Assembly (NCBI GenBank): GCA_019417795.1
Contig: DXUR01000001.1
Span: 6,956-70,955 of the forward strand
DNA: 64,000 nt
Direction of reading: 5' to 3'
DNA from: Clostridiales bacterium
GTDB lineage: Bacteria; Bacillota_A; Clostridia; Oscillospirales; Oscillospiraceae
The notes below the pieces were generated by a model, which was not told where the DNA came from, searched no databases, and saw only the letters and a program-made list of their open reading frames with translations. Both the position numbers and the translations under genes were made by a program. Positions within the stretch are counted from its first letter, which is position 1, and every line of letters begins with the position of its first letter. Shown here one piece after another: positions 50,183-60,296 of this stretch.

Positions 50183-52111
50183 CTAGAAGATGTCATCCGC
50201 ATTCACAACCTCGCGCTCAGTGTTACGGGCTGGCTTCGCAGGTGGTTTCTTCTGCCGATTGCCGCTGCCCTTTTCCACAGGGGTGGCCATGGATGAGGAT
50301 GGTGAAGGGCCGGTTGCAGATACAGAAGAAGCCTGGCTGGTCTTCCAGTCAGGCTCATGCAGGATCGCTTTGCGGCTCTTCAGCTTTTTATAGTCCGGAT
50401 GCAGGGAGTAGTCATAGCGCTTGGCTCGCATGACTTTCTGACCTCGAATGAAGATCAGAACTTGATCCGGGGGTAAACGCAGGACCTCATCAGGGGTAAG
50501 CAGTTGACGCCGGCCAAGTGAGTTGGTCTTGCGGAATCTTGGTGTGTAGTTGGTGATGTGCATGGTATTGAGTTCCCGCATTGTACCCTCCACTTCAACA
50601 GAAGCGGTACCAATGCGATCACTGAAGTACTCCGCCGTAAGCATATCGGTACAACCCAAAAACACCGTGGAGTCACAGGCACCGAGGATCTCCTGCCATT
50701 GGTCATCAGGGTATCGGTTGCGCATCTGACCTACATTTTGGAAGAATACGGCTACCGAGCATCCGCGTGACCGGATGGTAGAGCACTTTTTGGTGAAGTC
50801 AGGGATCAGGCAGCAGTTCGGAAATTCATCTAGCACGAACTTGACCTTAGTGCTCAGCATACCGCCTTCGCAGTATCCATCTGCATAGCGAATCAGGCGG
50901 ATAAATAGAAAGCTGAAGAATAGAGAGCTGAGAAAATCAAAGGTGCTGTCCTGATCGGACACGATGCAGAAGTAGGCACACTTTTGCTTTCCCGGAAGTT
51001 CCAGATCGATCTCGTTATAGGAAGTGATGTTCCGCACCTGCTGTGCCTGCAGTACAGCCAGCTTGCTGCCTAGGCCAATGATGACACTGGTTCGAACCGT
51101 GTCGCTGGACTGCTTGAAGATGGCGTAAGGTGCGGCTGCCGGGGATGGCGGAAGGAGCTCACCAGTGTACTGGTTCACATGCTCATGGCTGATACTGGCC
51201 ATGATGTCAGATAGGCCCTTCTCCGTCTGTGTATAGAGCAGGTCGTAGACTGTAGCCAGGTTGCGTTGCTCCGGGGGCATTTCCAACGCCACATACAGTA
51301 CCAGCGCTTTTAGCAGGTTGAGCTCAGCGTTGTACCAGAAGGCGTCTTTCGAGTCTCCGCTGGTGTTCTGCAGTACGATGTCGGCGAATGTCTGAGCCAT
51401 CAGCTCGCTGGAACCGACTTCGTTGAGGCAGTTCCACGAATCACTATGATCCATTTCAATCAGGTTGAAGACCTTGACTGTGTATCCATTGTCTCGAAGG
51501 TATTCGCTCATGGATTCATACAGTTCAGATTTTGGATCGGTAAGGATCAGGCTCTCACCACGCTTCACCGCCTGGAGGACCAGATTTCGGGATATGGATC
51601 TGGATTTGCCTGTACCTGAGGAGCCGCACACGGCGAGGTTGGAATTGAGGCGTGTGTTTTTGGGGAGTGTGAGGATTTGACCATCAGGCAACATGCCAAG
51701 GATGTCCTGCTCGGTCTTTTTCGCACTCGTCACATCAAAGCAGTCACTTGCCTCCTTCGGTGACATGAAACTTGCTGTGCCATAGCTGCCGGAGTTTGAG
51801 ACAGTAAGGTTTCGATCGGCGTCGGTGACTCCGTTTTGCCCCCATCCGATCCGGAGTCCAAAAATGCAGATGAGTACAATCCCCACCACTACCATCCCGA
51901 TGGCAATCAGCCCTTCTGGAAAGTGTAATATGGATCGAAAGACATCTGCAAGTTCCAGGGATGGGAGACCTGGGGAAGTGCTATAGTCACTGCCGGCTGC
52001 CTTCCATGCGTTGATGTTGATCATGAACTGGGCGATAATGCCGGCAATATACAACACGCAGGGGATCAGGACAGCAAGGCTAAGGGTTATTTTCAGTTTT
52101 CTTCTTTCCAT
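50183..52111 (-). CDS. virD4: VirD4/TraG-type conjugation coupling protein
   Basis: The 642-aa protein has two N-terminal membrane helices (about residues 9-31 and 66-88) and a TraG/VirD4 ATPase. It carries Walker A CGSSGTGKSRS near residue 164, Walker B FVLDEFPNC near residue 428 and SVAVFFQNVGQMRNRYPDD. It links the relaxosome to the secretion channel at the inner membrane. The C-terminal tail is Lys/Pro/Ser-rich. It overlaps the replication-relaxation-like gene by 32 nt, so translation is coupled. Confidence 0.93.
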   Translation of the reverse strand: MERRKLKITLSLAVLIPCVLYIAGIIAQFMININAWKAAGSDYSTSPGLPSLELADVFRSILHFPEGLIAIGMVVVGIVLICIFGLRIGWGQNGVTDADRNLTVSNSGSYGTASFMSPKEASDCFDVTSAKKTEQDILGMLPDGQILTLPKNTRLNSNLAVCGSSGTGKSRSISRNLVLQAVKRGESLILTDPKSELYESMSEYLRDNGYTVKVFNLIEMDHSDSWNCLNEVGSSELMAQTFADIVLQNTSGDSKDAFWYNAELNLLKALVLYVALEMPPEQRNLATVYDLLYTQTEKGLSDIMASISHEHVNQYTGELLPPSPAAAPYAIFKQSSDTVRTSVIIGLGSKLAVLQAQQVRNITSYNEIDLELPGKQKCAYFCIVSDQDSTFDFLSSLFFSFLFIRLIRYADGYCEGGMLSTKVKFVLDEFPNCCLIPDFTKKCSTIRSRGCSVAVFFQNVGQMRNRYPDDQWQEILGACDSTVFLGCTDMLTAEYFSDRIGTASVEVEGTMRELNTMHITNYTPRFRKTNSLGRRQLLTPDEVLRLPPDQVLIFIRGQKVMRAKRYDYSLHPDYKKLKSRKAILHEPDWKTSQASSVSATGPSPSSSMATPVEKGSGNRQKKPPAKPARNTEREVVNADDIF

Positions 52112-53222
52112 GGTTATTCATGCTTTCTACTGGACGCACTTCGATGGCCGGCCCGACAATTCCCTGAACCGTTTGAGTCTGGTAGTCGAAGCAGAGCATA
52201 ATGGGGCTTCCACGGAATCCTTCTGGGATCGGACGGATATCCGATAGTTTCAGGAGATCACATTGATAATTCAGAATGACCGGTTTGTCGTGCTGGACAT
52301 CGATGGCGTCATACTCTCGGTTGGGAGTTCGTGGGGGGTGGTAAGGTGCAAGGATGGCCTGGTTCAGTTCCAGCGCCATGTCCGGATTGAGGATGATTTT
52401 CATTAGAGAATCACCATCGGGGTTGTTGGTTAGGAAGAGACACTGGGCGAAGAATGTGGAAACTACAAAGTACTTGTTGCCAAATGGTTTTGCACTGTGG
52501 CATAGGCGCTGCGCCACGCTCATAGTAGAGCCGATCACGACCTGATGGATCGTGGTGACGCCAAAGCCTCTAGCCAGAAGTAAGCTCTTCACAGCTGCGG
52601 CGTAGTTCTCCTCACTGTTCTTCATCCAGTACATCCGTGTGCTACCGGTGAAGTAGAGGAAATAACAATGCTTCCCCTTGACCACAATACCAATCGTGCG
52701 GGAACTCTTGGAAACGGATTCCGGTGAGTACTCCTCGATGGCGACTCGCAGTTCGTGGGACGCATAGTAGTAACACTGGGTTGGATCTGGGGTGATTGCG
52801 TTTGAGGTGCGCTTTGCCGGGGACATCAGGGATGGCTTTTGTGAGATCAAAATCTCTGCATCGGCCGCATGGGCCATGACCGTGCCCACGGCGATAGCGT
52901 GAAGTCTCAGGATTTTATCGACTTTTGATGGGTACACGCGCTCGGAACGATTGATCCGAGAATAGATCATGGCCACTGCCTCAGGATCACTCTGCGCCAC
53001 ATAATCAAATCCCTTCTGCGTTAAGCTCAGAGACCGGATTACATGCCGCTTATGTTTCCTGCGGTAGCACTTCACATAGCCCTCTCGAATCGCCCGATAC
53101 ATCACTCTGCGATTCCACTCAGCACCACCACCGATGCGAACCGCCAACTGCGTCGGAAACTCAATACAGTACCCGACAAACCACAGCAGTTCAAGCAACC
53201 GATCGTTCTTGCAAGTAATCAT
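52080..53222 (-). CDS. Replication-relaxation-like winged-helix protein
   Basis: ATG 53222 (MITCKNDRLLELLWF) has GGAG 5 nt upstream; the longer upstream frame is not needed. The N-terminal winged-helix part (LLELLWFVGYCIEFPTQLAV, then WNRRVMYRAIREGYVKCY and LSLTQKGFDYVA) resembles the replication-relaxation family, linked to plasmid and conjugative replication. The rest is beta-rich and unrecognised. It may load or control transfer or replication at the origin. It is 380 aa. Confidence 0.65.
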   Translation of the reverse strand: MITCKNDRLLELLWFVGYCIEFPTQLAVRIGGGAEWNRRVMYRAIREGYVKCYRRKHKRHVIRSLSLTQKGFDYVAQSDPEAVAMIYSRINRSERVYPSKVDKILRLHAIAVGTVMAHAADAEILISQKPSLMSPAKRTSNAITPDPTQCYYYASHELRVAIEEYSPESVSKSSRTIGIVVKGKHCYFLYFTGSTRMYWMKNSEENYAAAVKSLLLARGFGVTTIHQVVIGSTMSVAQRLCHSAKPFGNKYFVVSTFFAQCLFLTNNPDGDSLMKIILNPDMALELNQAILAPYHPPRTPNREYDAIDVQHDKPVILNYQCDLLKLSDIRPIPEGFRGSPIMLCFDYQTQTVQGIVGPAIEVRPVESMNNHGKKKTENNP

Positions 53223-53312
53223 AGGCACTCCAATCTTGAAAACAGTAAGGCTGCCGACAGGCTGCCCGAGGCTGCGGCATGCATTGCCGAAGTTGCGCAG
53301 AAACTGACCAAG

Positions 53313-53413
53313 CAAAAAACACCCAGCCAGAACACCTCACTCAAATCACTACCTATTTCTGCAGCCCCTGGGTGAGGACAGTCCGAAGGCTCAAAATCAC
53401 TACCTATTTCTGC
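53313..53413. repeat. 20-bp direct repeats with overlapping long-loop terminator
   Basis: AAATCACTACCTATTTCTGC occurs at 53343-53362 and, identically, at 53394-53413, 51 nt apart. On the minus strand CACCCAG...CTGGGTG (53320-53326 with 53368-53374) is followed by TTTTTTG, so it may act as a terminator after the DUF6100-like gene. The repeats may be binding sites of a regulator. Confidence 0.6.
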
Positions 53414-53416
53414 CTC

Positions 53417-54079
53417 TCATTCAAAGCAGGAATTGGTAGTTGATTTTATGTGGTTTTTAGCCCATGTAGAGAGGGTCTCGGGTCGCATCAGATAGAACTC
53501 TGTGCAGTCTCGATCAGACACCTTTGTGGCCTGAAGCACCGTACACAACAGCCCGCTGTCGTTGGTCAGTAGCATAGACTCGATCACATCCAGATACCTC
53601 TTGGTTTCGATGTTATCATAGTCTCGAATGCGCCGCTTGCCGAGTGCCTCATCGTAGTTATGGACAATGCAGATAGCACAGCTTCCGAACCGTTCCATCG
53701 GATTTTCCTTGAGGAAGTCGAGGAGTGCATAGCGCAGAGGGCGTGTCAGAAACGCCTGATTATCCCTCTGGTTTCGCTTCGGTAGGATTGCAGGCACTGT
53801 GATTTTGAGCCAGTCATGGGTCTCATCGATCCGAATTCCAAGCAGATCAGCCACCTCACCGTAGAAGTGTGCGGTATCATCACGGACCGTTCGAGCCGTG
53901 AGATTTCGCAGGGAGACCGTGGAAACTTCAGCGTTACGAACCAGGCTGAACAGCTTCTGCTGGGGGTTAAACTGATCCATGCGCTCCAGATTATTAGCTA
54001 TCTGGAAGAGTTCATGGCTGATGCCGTCATAATCTGAAGCGACCTGGCGCATAACAAGGATATATTTGGGGTTTTCCAT
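53417..54079 (-). CDS. DUF6100-like protein of conjugative elements
   Basis: This 220-aa protein has an N-terminal helical part and a C-terminal RIRDYDNIETKRYLDVIESM and TNDSGLLCTVLQATKVSDRD, then CTEFYLM. The last pattern is like DUF6100 and recalls the acidic RusA-type metal region (D-Y-D-N), so a nuclease fold is possible. It lies between the replication-relaxation-like and VirB4 genes in the T4SS block. ATG 54079 has GAGGT upstream. Confidence 0.65.
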   Translation of the reverse strand: MENPKYILVMRQVASDYDGISHELFQIANNLERMDQFNPQQKLFSLVRNAEVSTVSLRNLTARTVRDDTAHFYGEVADLLGIRIDETHDWLKITVPAILPKRNQRDNQAFLTRPLRYALLDFLKENPMERFGSCAICIVHNYDEALGKRRIRDYDNIETKRYLDVIESMLLTNDSGLLCTVLQATKVSDRDCTEFYLMRPETLSTWAKNHIKSTTNSCFE

Positions 54080-54088
54080 CGTGTAACC

Positions 54089-54619
54089 TCACATCTTATA
54101 GATTTGCTCAACACCATTCGGGCCGACTAAGACGCCATAATCGTTGACCAGTCTGGGCTCTACCTCATCCAGAGTGCTCAGATCATCAACAACGATCAGG
54201 CGGACTGTCGCTTCCGCAACCACGGTGCGAGCTGCGTTGATTGCAGGGATATTCTGCTTACTGCCAGGGATCAGGTCATAATCCTTGGCCGCAGAAGAGA
54301 ACGATAAAATAGCCGGAGGGTCGCTTGCGCAGAAGTCCAGCACATTGTCTCGCATTTTGATGAATGCCCAGAATACCATGACAGATTCAAGGGTCTTTCC
54401 GTGGTCCAGCGAGTACCTACTTGTGGCAAGGAATTGGCCGTCCGGCGAAAAGTAGGCCAGACCCTCTCGCCGGAGTCGTGCGAGGATCTGGCCATAGGAA
54501 CGATTGCTCAAATGATTGAAGAGCAACCGCATTTGTCGCTGTTCAACGACCCCGAAGATGGTCAGCAGCCGAATGATAAAGGCCACTTCTCGATCTCGGG
54601 CAGCATATGCAAACTTCAT
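54089..54619 (-). CDS. Conjugation-locus hypothetical protein (DUF5697-like), 176 aa
   Basis: The product begins MKFAYAARDREVAFIIRLLT, then FGVVEQRQMRLLFNHLS and GQILARLRREGLAYF, which suggests a winged-helix DNA-binding domain. The C-terminal half is alpha/beta with IVVDDLSTLDEVEPRLV. Proteins like it occur next to VirB4 in gut clostridial elements. ATG 54619 has AAAGGAG upstream. It is the first gene after a noncoding gap of about 100 nt that holds an inverted repeat (GCATAATG/CATTATGC). Confidence 0.6.
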   Translation of the reverse strand: MKFAYAARDREVAFIIRLLTIFGVVEQRQMRLLFNHLSNRSYGQILARLRREGLAYFSPDGQFLATSRYSLDHGKTLESVMVFWAFIKMRDNVLDFCASDPPAILSFSSAAKDYDLIPGSKQNIPAINAARTVVAEATVRLIVVDDLSTLDEVEPRLVNDYGVLVGPNGVEQIYKM

Positions 54620-54720
54620 TTTGCTCTCCTTTGTGTAGACTTAGGAAACCGCATAGTGTAAAAGATCTTTGCTGTTACGCATAATGTAGAGCTAATGTAA
54701 ACGACATTCGTGGTGTGTTT

Positions 54721-57663
54721 TCATAAGTCAGCATTATGCGCATTTTGAGCCATCTTTTCCTGGAGGATTTGATTGAGCTCCATGCGGTCTGTAGTGATCA
54801 ACTGCTTCTCCAGAGGGGAAGCTTTGAAGGAAACAGTGATGTGGTTGGAGTTTGTTGAGATTAGGCCCTGGCCGCGCTCAAAACGGGTAATCGACATGAT
54901 CTCAGCATCCGACAGGTGGAGGATGCTCTGCACTCTTCGGGCTTCATCGTCCTCCAGATTCAAAATGATCTTCGTCTTGGCAACATTCAGGATGCCTTTG
55001 CCAAATCGGCTCCTGTCAAGGTCGCCGATATCCTGCGTAGCTGCAACAGCTGCGCCGCCATAGCCACGGATGATTTTGAAGATTTCTTGGACCCATTCTC
55101 CGGCCAGCGCCTTTGCATTATTCGGGTTACTGGTATCGTCGTCTCCGATCAGCTCCCACGCCTCATCAATGAAGATGGCTTTCTCCTTGGTGCGATCCTC
55201 CTTTGCCTTATCCCAAACATAGTCCAGAGCAACGAACATGCCCACAGGGAGCAGCTCGCCTGTAAGCTCAGAGATGTCCAGTACGGTATAGAGGTTATCA
55301 AGTTGGACATTGGTGTGTTGGTTGAAGGTCTTCGCAGAGCCGTTGACAAGACGATTGAGAATGTTGCCCATGCGCTTCGTTTCCGGAGACTCCATAAGGA
55401 TCTCATAGACATCTCCCAGCAGGGGCATCTCGCGATACCGATCCGGGTGGTCTGGGTCGATCAGCGACTCGTTGTTGTGAGTGATTCCTTTTTTTGCATA
55501 GGTTCGAATCAGAGCCTCATCCAGAAGCTGACGCTCTTCATGGTTGATATCGGGGATCAACAGAGAGAAGAAGATGTGCAGCTGTTGGATCTTTTTTGCC
55601 AGAATGGAGTTCTCATTGACAACGCCATCTATCAGCTGATTGGCGCTCAAGTCTTGCTTACGGATCTCACAGACATTGATGCACTGCTTGGAGGCAGGGC
55701 TTATGGAGATAAACTCACCTCCGATATTGTTGCATGCGCGCAGGAACTCATGTCCCTTCAGAGGAGCGATAATGAATACCTGCGTGCTTTTACGCCTCAT
55801 GCGCAAAGCGATCAGCTGGAGCGTGAAGGTCTTACCTGCGCCGCTTGTTCCAAGAAGTACCATATTGGCGTTTTTGTAAACCCGGCTATTGAAGATATCC
55901 ACGATGACCAGGCTGTTGTTATGCTGATTAACACCGAGCAAGATGCCATTCTCGTCACTCATCTCAAACGAGGTGAAGGGATAGCAACTGGCCGCAGAGG
56001 ATGTCAGCATATTGCGCTTGCTGGCCTCGAACAACTTCTTATCCAGCTTACAGAACGGAAGGATCGAGAGAAGCGCCTGTTCCTGCCTGAAGCGGCAGAT
56101 ACGAATGTCCATATCCTGTGAGATCATAAGGCGACGCACTTCAGAGATGCGCCACTCCAGGTTTTCCAGAGTATCTGCAGTAACCGTGACCAGGGTGTTG
56201 CAGTAGTAGAAGTCCTCGTAGTTCGCAAGACCTTCCTTCAGGAAGTATCCGGATCGAATGGCGCTTTCGAAATCATCGAAGTCCGTATTCGTGTCCGATG
56301 TATCCTTGAGTCGGCTGCGGTTAATTCGGATCTGCTGACCCAGCTTAGCCTGGATACGCTCTTTTGGTTCGCGGGAAAAGAAAAAGTCCACATCGATGCC
56401 TTCGCCCGCATTGACGAGAATGCTCGTCCAACCGGCGACCACTTGGGGGTTATACCCGTCAGAGGGTACGATCAGATACGCATGATAGACACCATCCATG
56501 ACGACATAGGACCCATGGGTCAGGTCAATGGACTCAGGTGCCAGCACACTTTTGAGTGGTACAGGAACCGAAATGTCGGTGTCCTTCCGCGCTGCCTGCA
56601 GTTCACGGACCCGCTTCTCAACGGGCTTTACTTCGCAGGTGGCACGATTGAAAATGGTATAGAGGACTTCCATAAGGAAGATGTTCTCATCCTCATGAGC
56701 GACAACGGCATTGTCACAGTGCAGAAAGTACTGACGTGCTGTTTGAACAGCGGTCTCCAGTGCAGATACAATCTCTGCGTATTCCGGCTTACGATTGGTG
56801 ACTGCCTCATACTCAAAGATGACGAGAAAGCGTCGTGTGATGGCCTCACGGGAACCGATCGTCTGGATTAGATGGTAGTAGTCCAGTTGGAGATCCCGGC
56901 ACTTGGGATTATCCTCTGCCTCCATTTCACGCTCAATGGTATTGAGGTGCTTGCCGATATCGGCCTTTTTTGTCAGCACTTTGATTTGGACCTTTACAGG
57001 AGAAATCTTCATCCAACTTGCGAAGCTGGCGACGATGTTCTTCTGCTCGGAAATGTTACGGAGCAAGAAGTTGATCGGCTCCACCTCAATCACACGGAGA
57101 TAGCGACCATCTGTAGTCTCGATAATGCCGTTTCGGATATCTCTGACCGGGATGAAGTCCTCTGCGTGGAGGGGCTGCTTTTTCTTTGCAACTGATGATT
57201 TGTGCTTGCTTGCTTTATGGGGTTTCTTCACAGGGTTGCGCTTTTTCCGCTTCTTGGGGTTCTCCTTGATCTTGATCCCTAACTGCTCGGGCGGCTTAGG
57301 TGCCGACATTCCCGACACAGCCTTCATTGGTTTTTCAGGTGCCTCTGGAACCGGAGTGTCTGATCGGTATAGTGTCCTGCGATGGATGAGCCAACGCACC
57401 CAGTTAACAGCGAACTCAGAAAGCGAATCACCTTCAAATCCAATCACACCAAAGATTCCAAGTGGCAGAGACACCAGGCACAAAATGATGATCCGTGTAG
57501 TAAGGGAAAAGGGCAACTTGATAATGGGGACACCTGTTAATAAGACGAGCACGCAAGCTTCAATCGCATTGCGTGCCCGAATCATGCCGCCAAATAAGCG
57601 CCCACTTGTGAGAAAGTTTGGTGGGATATAGTAGACATCCCGATCTTCATTCGGTTTGCTCAT
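54721..57663 (-). CDS. virB4: VirB4-type T4SS ATPase with fused N-terminal VirB3/PrgI-like domain
   Basis: The 980-aa protein begins with a VirB3/PrgI-like part (YYIPPNFLTSGRLFGGMI, two membrane helices between residues 34 and 80) and a basic linker (KKRKKRNPVKKPHKASKHK). The VirB4 ATPase follows, with Walker A LLGTSGAGKTF near residue 606, Walker B AIFIDEAWELIG near residue 833 and the following AATQDIGD. It powers pilus assembly and DNA transfer. The fusion replaces a separate small VirB3 gene. AGAGG precedes the ATG. Confidence 0.95.
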   Translation of the reverse strand: MSKPNEDRDVYYIPPNFLTSGRLFGGMIRARNAIEACVLVLLTGVPIIKLPFSLTTRIIILCLVSLPLGIFGVIGFEGDSLSEFAVNWVRWLIHRRTLYRSDTPVPEAPEKPMKAVSGMSAPKPPEQLGIKIKENPKKRKKRNPVKKPHKASKHKSSVAKKKQPLHAEDFIPVRDIRNGIIETTDGRYLRVIEVEPINFLLRNISEQKNIVASFASWMKISPVKVQIKVLTKKADIGKHLNTIEREMEAEDNPKCRDLQLDYYHLIQTIGSREAITRRFLVIFEYEAVTNRKPEYAEIVSALETAVQTARQYFLHCDNAVVAHEDENIFLMEVLYTIFNRATCEVKPVEKRVRELQAARKDTDISVPVPLKSVLAPESIDLTHGSYVVMDGVYHAYLIVPSDGYNPQVVAGWTSILVNAGEGIDVDFFFSREPKERIQAKLGQQIRINRSRLKDTSDTNTDFDDFESAIRSGYFLKEGLANYEDFYYCNTLVTVTADTLENLEWRISEVRRLMISQDMDIRICRFRQEQALLSILPFCKLDKKLFEASKRNMLTSSAASCYPFTSFEMSDENGILLGVNQHNNSLVIVDIFNSRVYKNANMVLLGTSGAGKTFTLQLIALRMRRKSTQVFIIAPLKGHEFLRACNNIGGEFISISPASKQCINVCEIRKQDLSANQLIDGVVNENSILAKKIQQLHIFFSLLIPDINHEERQLLDEALIRTYAKKGITHNNESLIDPDHPDRYREMPLLGDVYEILMESPETKRMGNILNRLVNGSAKTFNQHTNVQLDNLYTVLDISELTGELLPVGMFVALDYVWDKAKEDRTKEKAIFIDEAWELIGDDDTSNPNNAKALAGEWVQEIFKIIRGYGGAAVAATQDIGDLDRSRFGKGILNVAKTKIILNLEDDEARRVQSILHLSDAEIMSITRFERGQGLISTNSNHITVSFKASPLEKQLITTDRMELNQILQEKMAQNAHNADL

Positions 57664-57683
57664 ATTTGGCCTCTATTCTGTTG

Positions 57684-59063
57684 TCAGTTACCGATGATCC
57701 AAAACGGCCCACCGGATCCAGCGCGCTTACTAGCTTCGTTGAGGATAATGGACATATCCCAACTCTTCTCGGAGCGCTTATAACTGGAAGGATCTGCGAC
57801 GAGTATCTTTCCGTCAGCTGTGCAACCGCGCAGCACAATGAAGTGGCCGCTGGAAGTGAAGTGTCCCTTTGTCATGATGGCGACCACGAGCTTTCCATCA
57901 GCTAGGGCATCAACGATGCGCTGGGGCTCTGTTGCCGCACAGCCCTCTACACTCAATCCCCAAGCCTCAGCAGCACCGGGAATTAAAGAGTGGTACGAGC
58001 CGTTTCCACTACACCAATAGCCGTTCTCATAGGCCCATTGTGCCATGTGAGGAGGATCGACAGTTTCGGATGTCAGGCTGGATACGACGATGGACATAGC
58101 GGTAGGCCCACAGGCGTAACCGCCAATGGTGTCTGTGCCGTACAGTTCGTACTTCCAACGTTCGTCCAACTGGTTGTAGTAGACCACCTGCGTCTCACCA
58201 TCTGAGAAAATGACTCCGTCATAGGAAAGTCCCAAGGCAGAGAATTCGGTTTCACTCAGGCCCTGGTAAACACCATCGCCCAACAGAACGGTGAGGTTTT
58301 GCGCATACTGGCTTGCCAGTAGCTTTTGGTCGTCTGACAGGTGGAAGACCTGATCGGCAAAATAAGCCTCGCCATTGTATGAGATGGTGTAGACTCGGAT
58401 GGTCTCATAAGTCGGCTCGGGAGGTTCCTCGGTTGTGGTGTCAGGTGCAACCGTTTCCGTGCTTTCTGCTTCAGGCTCAGAGGGGACTTCTCTCACCTCG
58501 TCTGTATAGGTAAACGAATAGAGTTTGTCCTTGTTTGCTGCAAGCAGGCTCTCCATATCATCCTTGGAAATGGAGGTCGCGTCAGTGTCCTTATAGGCAC
58601 AGTACTGGGAAACGATTGCATTGGCGTTAAACACCACATCGGAACCGAACGTATTATTGACTTCCTTACCGTCGCAGCCGGAAGCAGCGAAATTACTGTC
58701 GATCCGTGCCAGCACATCATTGAGTCCCTCAGAGAGGATCATGCTGATACCGCTGTTGATATCCGCCAAGTTCTGCACCAGCACCGTATCATCGGAAATC
58801 CCGTTAGGAGTATCAGTGCCATCGCCAAACAGGGATCCGAATATCACCGAGGGCAGCATGGCAATAATCAAAACCGGAAGCAAGATGACGGCTACGATGG
58901 GAATGGTCCACTTCCTTGAGGATTTTGCGGCCTCAACGGCCGCCCCATGAGCGCCACCAGTTGCGGCACCCTTTGCGATGCTGGCAATGGCTTTACCGGT
59001 TTTCGCAGCGCCAGCTACTGTGGATTCAGCAGATGACTGTTGCTGTCTGTTCTCTTCACTCAT
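57684..59063 (-). CDS. CD1108-like T4SS peptidoglycan peptidase (C39-type)
   Basis: The 459-aa protein has a membrane helix near residues 53-75, a Thr/Glu-rich linker (about residues 190-230) and a C-terminal C39-like peptidase domain. The catalytic residues fit: Cys in YACGPTAM (about 317), His in SSGHFIVL (about 406) and Asp in LVADPSSY (about 424). Such proteins, related to CD1108 of C. difficile elements, open the wall for the T4SS. It ends 20 nt before VirB4. ATG 59063 overlaps the next gene's stop by 1 nt and has AAAGGAC upstream. Confidence 0.85.
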   Translation of the reverse strand: MSEENRQQQSSAESTVAGAAKTGKAIASIAKGAATGGAHGAAVEAAKSSRKWTIPIVAVILLPVLIIAMLPSVIFGSLFGDGTDTPNGISDDTVLVQNLADINSGISMILSEGLNDVLARIDSNFAASGCDGKEVNNTFGSDVVFNANAIVSQYCAYKDTDATSISKDDMESLLAANKDKLYSFTYTDEVREVPSEPEAESTETVAPDTTTEEPPEPTYETIRVYTISYNGEAYFADQVFHLSDDQKLLASQYAQNLTVLLGDGVYQGLSETEFSALGLSYDGVIFSDGETQVVYYNQLDERWKYELYGTDTIGGYACGPTAMSIVVSSLTSETVDPPHMAQWAYENGYWCSGNGSYHSLIPGAAEAWGLSVEGCAATEPQRIVDALADGKLVVAIMTKGHFTSSGHFIVLRGCTADGKILVADPSSYKRSEKSWDMSIILNEASKRAGSGGPFWIIGN

Positions 59064-60286
59064 TAGACTTTGTCCTTTCTCTTGGGTACGGGCGGCATTT
59101 GAGGAACAATGCGCTCCTCATACCGAATCTTATCGTCGCCATCCTTATAGGGAGTCTTCTCGACAGTCGGCTGTGCATATTGCCTGTACCAGGAAGAGCC
59201 ATCTATCGTCTCTACGGTATCGTAGGGGCCGGTAGGAGCCATATACTGCTCAGTGCTATACATAGCGAACTCCCGTTCAGACTGACCATCAGGAGCAACT
59301 TCGTGTCCTGTGATGCGGCCTCCGCCAATTTCGACATTGCGGAATGTGGGAGGCGAACTGGGAACACCAGCCCCCTCGCGGACAGTGCCGGGAGATGGGG
59401 CCGTGGGGGTGGTCGAAGCTGTGTGCGTAGCAGTTGTGATCACGCCGGTCAATGCGCTTCCTTCAGAAACTGGTTTTGCTCCCACAGGAGAGGGAACCAC
59501 CGGGTTGGGGGCACTGGGCGCCGCCCACGGTTGAGTTTCGGGTGGGATAACACCGGCTGCTGATCCTCCATCGAGGGTGACAACATCTTCGCCGTTCATT
59601 GGGGTAGGCGCCGTGGGAATTGTGACCGGATCATCCGTTTGTATCTCACTCGCCGCAGCACTTGAGTAGCCAAGATAACTGGTCAATGCTTCCGACGCCT
59701 GTTCTCCGGTAATCGAACCGACAGAGGATATATCTCCCTTTGCAACAGCTCCGATCACACTAGTTGCGAACTTGCCCCCGCTTGCTAAGCTGGAGCCGAA
59801 CATAGCACCACCAATGATGCTGCTAAGACCAGATCCGGTACCTGTTGCACTTGATGCTGCAGCATTACCCACAGCTCGTTTGGTGACCCCGACAAGGCCG
59901 TTTCCGCCACCGGTAAATGCTGCGCCGGCTGCCTGACCACCATTGTGTGTACCGTGCGAGGAGTGACGATTAGAAACCGTGCTTCCAAATGCACCTGCAG
60001 CAGTGGCGATACCACGGCCGGCTACCATGAGTTCTGCCAGCATACTTCCTCCTGTCCTGCCAACATTGACTCCTAGGGAAGCCATGAAGCTATCGATCTT
60101 CTGACTCACTTTGAGGAACCCAATGGCACACAGGAACCAGATGAAGATATTGCCGGCAACTTCTTCTTGACTGGACGCTGCAATGGCACTTTCCACTTCA
60201 CTCTCATCGATGGCAAAAGCAGTTGTGGACAGAGCACAGGTGAGCAGCACGAGCACAAGGATTGTAAATATGCGTTTTCGCTTCAT
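59063..60286 (-). CDS. T4SS membrane protein with Gly/Ala/Ser-rich long tail
   Basis: ATG 60286 (MKRKRIFTILVLVLL) has GAGGAGG upstream and a signal peptide (TTAFA). A membrane segment (AGNIFIWFLCAIGFLKVS) is followed by LGVNVGRTGGSMLAELMVAGRG, which I know from clostridial conjugation proteins. The rest is low-complexity Gly/Ala/Thr/Pro with a late charged region. It is probably a channel or pilus-associated protein; the family name is uncertain. It starts 10 nt after the VirB6 gene. Confidence 0.75.
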   Translation of the reverse strand: MKRKRIFTILVLVLLTCALSTTAFAIDESEVESAIAASSQEEVAGNIFIWFLCAIGFLKVSQKIDSFMASLGVNVGRTGGSMLAELMVAGRGIATAAGAFGSTVSNRHSSHGTHNGGQAAGAAFTGGGNGLVGVTKRAVGNAAASSATGTGSGLSSIIGGAMFGSSLASGGKFATSVIGAVAKGDISSVGSITGEQASEALTSYLGYSSAAASEIQTDDPVTIPTAPTPMNGEDVVTLDGGSAAGVIPPETQPWAAPSAPNPVVPSPVGAKPVSEGSALTGVITTATHTASTTPTAPSPGTVREGAGVPSSPPTFRNVEIGGGRITGHEVAPDGQSEREFAMYSTEQYMAPTGPYDTVETIDGSSWYRQYAQPTVEKTPYKDGDDKIRYEERIVPQMPPVPKRKDKV

Positions 60287-60296
60287 GTCTACCTCC

